A DNA stretch of 64,000 nt from Chloroflexota bacterium (GTDB lineage Bacteria; Chloroflexota; Dehalococcoidia; Tepidiformales; Tepidiformaceae), in contig JAPPAK010000001.1 in the NCBI GenBank assembly GCA_026705605.1, positions 620,001 through 684,000 of the forward strand, written 5' to 3'. The notes under the pieces were generated by a model. That model saw nothing but the letters and a program-made list of their open reading frames with translations, ran no database searches and was not told the DNA's origin. Positions 58,351 through 64,000 of the stretch are shown one piece after another. The position numbers and the translations under genes are program-made. The number at the start of each line of letters is the position of its first letter. The first letter of the stretch is position 1.

Positions 58351-59442
58351 ATGCCTACCGACGCCCGCGTTGTTGTCTGCCCCTCCGAGCCCGGTCCCCT
58401 CCGCATCGACGAAATCGCCCTCCCCGACCCCGGACCCCACCAGGTCGTCGTCAAGCAGTTCGCGAGCGGCATCTGCCATTCCCAGCTCCACCAGATGCAC
58501 GGCCCCCGGCCCGCTCCCCAGCTCCTCGGCCACGAGTCGACCGGCACGGTCGTCGCTGCCGGCAGCGAGGTCACGCACGTCAAGGAAGGCGACCGTGTCA
58601 TGGTCACCTGGGTGCCGCGCAGTCCCGACCTGGGCCGCCGCCCCGACCCCATCTCCCTCCAGCTCGAAGACGGCTCCACCGCCATCTCCCAGGGCGTCTT
58701 CACCTGGGCCGACCACACCATCGCCGACGAGCAGTACATCGTCTCCATGCCCGAGGACGTTCGCACCGACGTCACTGCCATCATCGGCTGCGCCGTGATG
58801 ACCGGTTCGGGCGCCGCCTACCACACCGCCGGCGTGAAACAGGGCGAGAGCGTGGCCGTGTTCGGCGTCGGAGGCGTGGGCCTCTCCGCGATCGTCGCTG
58901 CCGCCGTCGTCGGCGCCGATCCAATCATCGCCGTCGACCTGAGCGACGAGAAGCTGGAGTTCGCGAAGGAGTTCGGCGCCACCATCGGCGTCAACGCCTC
59001 CGAGGGCGACGCCGTCGAGCAGGTTCGCGCCCTCACCACCAGCGACACCGAGTTCGACTTCATGGGGCGGCCCCTGGCGGGCGTCGATTACGCCTTCGAC
59101 TGCATCGGCGTGAAGCAGACGATGGAGCAGATCCTGCCCGCCGCCCGCCCCGGCGTGATGGGCGTTCGCACGGGCGGCATGGCCGTCCTCGTCGGCGTCC
59201 CGCAGACGAACGTGGAGATCGACGCCCGCGACCTCCTCATCAACGAGAAGAAGTATATCGGCAGCATCGGCGGCTCCTGTCGCCCCGACCGCGACTTCCC
59301 GATGTTCATCCGCTGGTACAAGGAGGGCGACCTCGACCTCGATGCGCTCGTGACCGCCAGCTACGAGCTGGACCAGATCAACGAGGCCACCGACGCTCTC
59401 GCCGCCGGCCACATCACGGGTCGCTCCATCATCCAGCTGTAG
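58351..59442 (+). CDS. zinc-type alcohol dehydrogenase (NDMA-dependent-like)
   Basis: SGICHSQLHQMHG; LLGHESTGTVVAAGSEVTHVKEGDRVMVTW; GVGGVGLSAIVAAAVVGADPIIAVD. Confidence 0.9.
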   Translation: MPTDARVVVCPSEPGPLRIDEIALPDPGPHQVVVKQFASGICHSQLHQMHGPRPAPQLLGHESTGTVVAAGSEVTHVKEGDRVMVTWVPRSPDLGRRPDPISLQLEDGSTAISQGVFTWADHTIADEQYIVSMPEDVRTDVTAIIGCAVMTGSGAAYHTAGVKQGESVAVFGVGGVGLSAIVAAAVVGADPIIAVDLSDEKLEFAKEFGATIGVNASEGDAVEQVRALTTSDTEFDFMGRPLAGVDYAFDCIGVKQTMEQILPAARPGVMGVRTGGMAVLVGVPQTNVEIDARDLLINEKKYIGSIGGSCRPDRDFPMFIRWYKEGDLDLDALVTASYELDQINEATDALAAGHITGRSIIQL

Positions 59443-59464
59443 CCGCCCCCATCTCTAGCCGCGC

Positions 59465-60781
59465 TCAGCGCAGCTTCCGGATGGGAGACCAGACCAGGAG
59501 CAGGAGTCCCGCGACGCCGCCAGCGATTGAGCTGGCGACGATGGCTACCTGTGGTCCCCAGAGCGTCGCGAGCAGCCCGGTCTGTGCGATGCCGATGGGC
59601 ATTGAGGCCGCGAACATGAGCGAATAGACCCCCATCACGCGGCCCATCACCGCCTGCGGCGTGTTCTCCTGCAGGAGGGCGAGGCTCAGATTCATGAAGA
59701 TCGCGGCGGGCGGCCCGATGGCCAGCAGCGCCACGACCGTCAACCAGGGCGTCTCACTCAACCCAAAGAGCACAAGGGGCGGCGCCGCCAGCACCGGCGA
59801 GAGCGCCACCAGCAGGCCTCTCCGTGGGAGGGGCCGCAACGTCATCACGGCCGAACTGAGGATCATGCCCGCCCCGAATGCGGCGAAGAGGATGCCGACC
59901 CAATGGTCTCCCAGCTTCAGCACATCCTCCACGATGAGCAGCATCGTCACCGTGATGGGGCCGCCGAAGAAGATTCCGAGCATCGCCGAGAGGATGAGCA
60001 GGCCGAGGATGGCTCGCGAGCGAACGACGTACCTGAGCCCTTCGGTGAGGTCGCCGCGAATGCTCCCGTGCTCCGCCGGCGCTTCCGGCCGGTATTTCCG
60101 CAGCATGAGGAACAGCAGCGCGCCCGCGGCCAGCAACCCCGTCTCGAGGGAGAAGGCTGCGGTCAGACCCGCCATGCCCGCGACCAGCCCGCCCAGCGCC
60201 GGTCCGACAAAGTCCGAGGCCGCGAGAAAGCCCACGTTCCCGATGATCACGGCGTTCTGCAGCTGGGGCCGCGTCACGAGCTGCGGCAGCACACCCATGC
60301 GCGCAGGATTCTCAAACGCTCCCACCGCACCGATGACGGCCGAAAGAAGGAACACCGGCCACAGGATGGTCACCGATGCGGCGGCAAGTACCAGGTAGAC
60401 CGCAGCGACCACTGCCGCCACTGCGGTCGCCCGGACGAGGATGAGGCGCGCCTCCATCCGGTCGGCGAGCACGCCGCCGAACAGCGTCAGGAACACGCCT
60501 GGGAGTTCCTGGATCATGAGCGCACCGGCGATTGCTGCGGCGCGCTCATCCGGCTCTACGCGATCGCGAATGAAGAGCGGCACCGCCACGATCTGGATGC
60601 CGACCCCCAGCGCCATCACGACCGACGCCGTCAGCCACGCCCGGTAGTCGCGGCTCGCGAAGGGGTTGCGGCTTGCCGCAGCCGGTTCATCGGGCTGAAC
60701 GCCCTCCGCGGCCTCCGTCTCGCCCTCGGCTCCTTCTGGATTCACGGTCGCATCTCGGGCCGCTTCATCATCAGCCGACAC
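59465..60781 (-). CDS. MFS transporter (MFS_3/enterobactin-exporter-like)
   Basis: NPFASRDYRAWLTASVVMALGVGIQIVAVPLFI; NPARMGVLPQLV; 12 TM-like segments. Confidence 0.9.
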   Translation of the reverse strand: MSADDEAARDATVNPEGAEGETEAAEGVQPDEPAAASRNPFASRDYRAWLTASVVMALGVGIQIVAVPLFIRDRVEPDERAAAIAGALMIQELPGVFLTLFGGVLADRMEARLILVRATAVAAVVAAVYLVLAAASVTILWPVFLLSAVIGAVGAFENPARMGVLPQLVTRPQLQNAVIIGNVGFLAASDFVGPALGGLVAGMAGLTAAFSLETGLLAAGALLFLMLRKYRPEAPAEHGSIRGDLTEGLRYVVRSRAILGLLILSAMLGIFFGGPITVTMLLIVEDVLKLGDHWVGILFAAFGAGMILSSAVMTLRPLPRRGLLVALSPVLAAPPLVLFGLSETPWLTVVALLAIGPPAAIFMNLSLALLQENTPQAVMGRVMGVYSLMFAASMPIGIAQTGLLATLWGPQVAIVASSIAGGVAGLLLLVWSPIRKLR

Positions 60782-60791
60782 AGGTCCAACC

Positions 60792-62084
60792 TCAGCGCAG
60801 CTTCCGCACGGGGAGCCAGATCAGCAGCGCAATCCCGGCGACGCCGCCGGCGGCTGCGCTTGCCACGATGCTGGCCTGAGGCCCGATCAAGCTGGTGACG
60901 AGTCCGGTCTGCGCGTACCCGATCGGCGCGGAGGCCACGAACATCAGGGAGTAGACTCCCATCACGCGCCCCATTACCGCTTCCTCGGTCTGCTCCTGCA
61001 GCAGCGCCAGGCTCAGGTTGGTGAAGATTGCCGCCGGCGGCCCGATCGCCAGCAGGGCCGCGACCGTCAGCCAGGGCGTCTCGCTTAACCCGAACAGGAC
61101 CAGCAAGGGGGCGCCAACGACCGGCGAAAGCGCCAGCAGCAGCCCTCGTCTGGGGAGTGGCCGCAAGGTCATCAGCGCCGAGCTAACGATCATGCCGGCC
61201 CCGAACGTCCCGAAGAGGATGCCCACCCAGCGGTCTTCGAGCATCAGGACGTCCTCCACGACGAGGAGCATGTTCACCGTGAGCGGACCCGCATAGAAGA
61301 TCCCGGGCATCGCCGCGAGGATCAGCAGCCCGATGATGTTGCGAGAGCGGCGAACGTAGCGCAGCCCCTCCATCAGCTCCGCTCGCACGTCGTGCCGCTC
61401 GGCCACCCGCGGCTCGTAGCGGCCGAGCGTCAGGAACAGCAGCGCCCCCAGCGCCAGCAGTCCCGTCTCAAGCGCGAATGCGGCGGTCAGCCCGGCATCT
61501 CCGCCGACGAACCCTCCCAGCGCCGGTCCCGCGAACTGGCCCGCCGCGAGGAACCCCACGTTCCCGAGGATCACGGCGTTCTGGAGCTGCGGGCGCGTGA
61601 CCATCTGTGGCAGGACACCCTGCCGCGCTGGCTGCTCGAAGGCCGCCACCGCCCCAACGGCCGCCGAGAGCGCGAACACCGGCCACACGATCGTCACTTC
61701 GGCCGCCGAGAGCACCACGTACACGGCCGAGACCGTCGCCATCACTGTGGTTGCGCGGAACAGGAGCAGACGCGGCTCGATCCGGTCGGCGATGACCCCG
61801 CCCAGCAGCGTCAGGAACACGCCCGGCAACGTCTGGATGATGAGCGCCCCCGCGATCACCGCCGCCCGTTCGTCCGGCTCGACGCGATCCCGGATGAACA
61901 GCGGCACCGTCACGATCTGGATGCCGACGCCGAGCGCCGTCACCACCGACGCCGTCAGCCACGCCCGGTAGTCCCGGCTGACAAACGGATTGCGAGGGCC
62001 AGTCTCGGGGGCGGCTTCGGCGCTCACGCGTGGGTTGCCGTTCTCGTCGCGTTCACGCTCCGGGTGCTTGCCGGTCGCATCCAT
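60792..62084 (-). CDS. MFS transporter, tandem paralog
   Basis: NPFVSRDYRAWLTASVVTALGVGIQIVTVPLFI; closely matches 59465-60781. Confidence 0.9.
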   Translation of the reverse strand: MDATGKHPERERDENGNPRVSAEAAPETGPRNPFVSRDYRAWLTASVVTALGVGIQIVTVPLFIRDRVEPDERAAVIAGALIIQTLPGVFLTLLGGVIADRIEPRLLLFRATTVMATVSAVYVVLSAAEVTIVWPVFALSAAVGAVAAFEQPARQGVLPQMVTRPQLQNAVILGNVGFLAAGQFAGPALGGFVGGDAGLTAAFALETGLLALGALLFLTLGRYEPRVAERHDVRAELMEGLRYVRRSRNIIGLLILAAMPGIFYAGPLTVNMLLVVEDVLMLEDRWVGILFGTFGAGMIVSSALMTLRPLPRRGLLLALSPVVGAPLLVLFGLSETPWLTVAALLAIGPPAAIFTNLSLALLQEQTEEAVMGRVMGVYSLMFVASAPIGYAQTGLVTSLIGPQASIVASAAAGGVAGIALLIWLPVRKLR

Positions 62085-62122
62085 CTAGTGTGGCACGCGG
62101 GGGCGTTATCCTCCCGAACGTC

Positions 62123-62857
62123 ATGGGTGCCCCCATCGTCATCGCCCACGCCGCCGCCGCCGGTGAGGCGCCCGCCAACACCCTCGCGGGCGTGCGCGCC
62201 TCCCTCGCGAGCGCCGCCGCCATGGAGATCGACCTCCACCTCTGCGCCGATGGCGTTCCCGTCCTCCTCCACGACCACACGCTCGACCGCACCACGAACC
62301 TTTCCGGTCCCGTCGCAGCCGTGCCCCTCGCCGACCTCGCCCGCGCCGATGCCGGCGAGGGCGAGCCCGTGCCATCGCTCGACGAAGTGCTCGACCTCGT
62401 CGATGGCCGCATCGAGGTCATGTGCGAGCTGAAGGTCGCTCCCGACCACCCCGAGGAAGGCCCCGCCCTCCTCGATGCCACCCTCGCCGTCATCCGCCGC
62501 CACGGCGCCGAGTCCTGGACCGCTCTCCACTCCTTCGACCATGACCTCGTGGAGCGCGCCCGGTCCCTCGCGCCGGAGATCGACGCGGCCTTCATCGTCG
62601 CCCCCATGGGCGGCGCTGGGCTCAAGACCCTCTGCGCCCGCGCGAATGAGCACGGCGTCGGCGCCATCTCCCTCTTTCACGCGGTCGTCGGGCCGCACGA
62701 CTCGGACTCCACCCGTGACCACGGTCTGCAGCTCTGGGCCTGGACGGCCGACACCCCTGCGGACTGGGCCCGCCTTGCCGACTCAGGCGTCGACGGCATC
62801 ATCACGAACCAGCCCGCCGCCCTCCGCGCCTGGAACGAGTCCCGTCCCTCCGCCTGA
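62123..62857 (+). CDS. glycerophosphodiester phosphodiesterase
   Basis: IAHAAAAGEAPANTLAGVRASLASAAAMEIDLHLCADGVPVLLHDHTLDRTTN; WTADTPADWARLADSGVDGIITNQP. Confidence 0.9.
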   Translation: MGAPIVIAHAAAAGEAPANTLAGVRASLASAAAMEIDLHLCADGVPVLLHDHTLDRTTNLSGPVAAVPLADLARADAGEGEPVPSLDEVLDLVDGRIEVMCELKVAPDHPEEGPALLDATLAVIRRHGAESWTALHSFDHDLVERARSLAPEIDAAFIVAPMGGAGLKTLCARANEHGVGAISLFHAVVGPHDSDSTRDHGLQLWAWTADTPADWARLADSGVDGIITNQPAALRAWNESRPSA

Positions 62858-62959
62858 CCCCGCCCACACTGCGCGTTCGCAGACACAGTAGGGGTTCCCC
62901 TTTATGATCGAGCGCCGTGCGGGCGGCTTCAGGCCGCCCAGTCTTCCGAAGGATTGTTC

Positions 62960-63832
62960 ATGAAGGAGATCGACTACCTGGCGCCCTCCTCGCTCGGCGA
63001 GGCGTACGCCGCCCTCCAGAACGGCAAGACCTCGGCCTTCCTCGCTGGCGGTACCGACATCATCGTCCAGCTCCGCGAAGGCCGGAAAGAGGTCGACCAA
63101 CTCATCGACGTCAAGCACATCCCCGAGCTCGTGAGCTACGCCTGGACCGACGACGGCGGCCTCGTGATCGGAGCGTCCGTGCCTTTCGCCGAGATCTACG
63201 AGGACGACGAGATCGTCCGCCGCCTGCCCTGCGTCATCGACTGTGCGACGCTCGTCGGCGGCATCCAGATCCAGAGCCGCGCCTGCTTCGGCGGCAACAT
63301 CGGCAACAGCGGTCCCGCCGCCGACACCGTCCCCGCCCTCATCGCGCTCGGCGCCACGCTCACCCTCGGCTCGGCTGACGGAGCGCGTGACCTCCCCCTC
63401 GAGGACTTCTTCACCGGCCCCGGCCAGAACGTCCTCGGCCCCGGGGAGCTGATCATCACGGTCAACATCCCGCCGCAGCCCGCGAACTCGGGTTCCTTCT
63501 TCCATCGCTTCATTCCCCGCAACGAGATGGATATCGCCGTCGTCAACGTCGGCGCCCGCATCGACCTCGATGCCGGCGGGGAGCGCATCGAAGGGGCTCG
63601 TATCTCCGTCGGCGCGGTCGCCCCCGTGCCCCTCTTCGTCGCGGCCGCCGGCGATGCCCTCGTTGGCGAGACGCCGACCGAGGACAGCTTCGCCCGCGCC
63701 GCCGACATCGCCGCCGAGGCGGCTACCCCCATCACCGACATGCGCGGCTCCATCGCCCAGCGCGTGCACCTCACGCGCGTCCTCACCTACCGCGCCCTCG
63801 ACCGGGCGCTCGAACGAGCCCGGGAGGCCTAG
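62960..63832 (+). CDS. FAD-binding subunit of xanthine dehydrogenase/CO dehydrogenase family (CoxM-like)
   Basis: FLAGGTDIIVQLREG; SRACFGGNIGNSGPAADTVPALIALGA. Confidence 0.92.
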   Translation: MKEIDYLAPSSLGEAYAALQNGKTSAFLAGGTDIIVQLREGRKEVDQLIDVKHIPELVSYAWTDDGGLVIGASVPFAEIYEDDEIVRRLPCVIDCATLVGGIQIQSRACFGGNIGNSGPAADTVPALIALGATLTLGSADGARDLPLEDFFTGPGQNVLGPGELIITVNIPPQPANSGSFFHRFIPRNEMDIAVVNVGARIDLDAGGERIEGARISVGAVAPVPLFVAAAGDALVGETPTEDSFARAADIAAEAATPITDMRGSIAQRVHLTRVLTYRALDRALERAREA

Positions 63833-63835
63833 CCC

Positions 63836-64000
63836 ATGCCCCGTCGCACCCACATCCAGACCACCCTCAACGGCGAGGAGATCGACTTCCTCTGCGAGCC
63901 CCGCCAGAGCCTGCTCGAAGTCCTGCGCGACGAGCTCGGCCTGACCGGCACCAAGGAAGGCTGCAACAACGGCAACTGCGGCGCCTGCAGCGTCCTCATG
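63836..64000 (+). CDS. (2Fe-2S)-binding subunit of xanthine dehydrogenase/CO dehydrogenase family (CoxS-like), truncated by window edge
   Basis: LNGEEIDFLCEPRQSLLEVLRDELGLTGTKEGCNNGNCGACSVLM. Confidence 0.93.
   Translation, partial: MPRRTHIQTTLNGEEIDFLCEPRQSLLEVLRDELGLTGTKEGCNNGNCGACSVLM

Noticed and set aside
61392-62432. 346-aa + strand ORF
   Set aside because: Antisense to the MFS gene and out of frame with the GDPD gene; no coherent family
1-64000. CRISPR arrays, tRNA/rRNA genes, transposons, prophage
   Set aside because: No spaced direct-repeat array, cloverleaf/CCA pattern, rRNA segment, transposase or phage structural gene was recognised by eye; a tRNAscan/Infernal run would be decisive

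Overview
A GC-rich, gene-dense 64 kb bacterial chromosomal window. Gene content suggests Chloroflexota/SAR202-like Dehalococcoidia: many SDRs, an F420/LLM oxidoreductase, EcKinase-like phosphotransferases, a Rieske oxygenase and a cox/xdh-type operon. That placement is inference only. About 58 protein genes are supported. No rRNA, tRNA, CRISPR, transposase or phage genes were recognised. Core genes are lspA, an rluA-family gene, gltX and a stand-alone infA. Accessory content includes a glycine-betaine ABC operon, TetR/MFS efflux, an AztD-like metal-chaperone lipoprotein behind a FUR-type palindrome, a small XRE/membrane-protein operon, and secreted HEYxH-type proteins with long regulatory-domain repeats. 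The most notable signal is a likely selenoprotein of the UGSC family (41272-41811). An in-frame TGA at 41560-41562 sits in D-U-G-S-C-T, a bSECIS-like hairpin follows it, and the read-through frame ends in a GTGA overlap with the next gene. ORF-track annotation truncates this gene. It follows a SelW/Rdx-like CxxC gene and precedes a conserved ~370-aa partner. Many long ORFs in the track are antisense GC-frame artefacts and were rejected. All family calls come from reading motifs; no database search was run.
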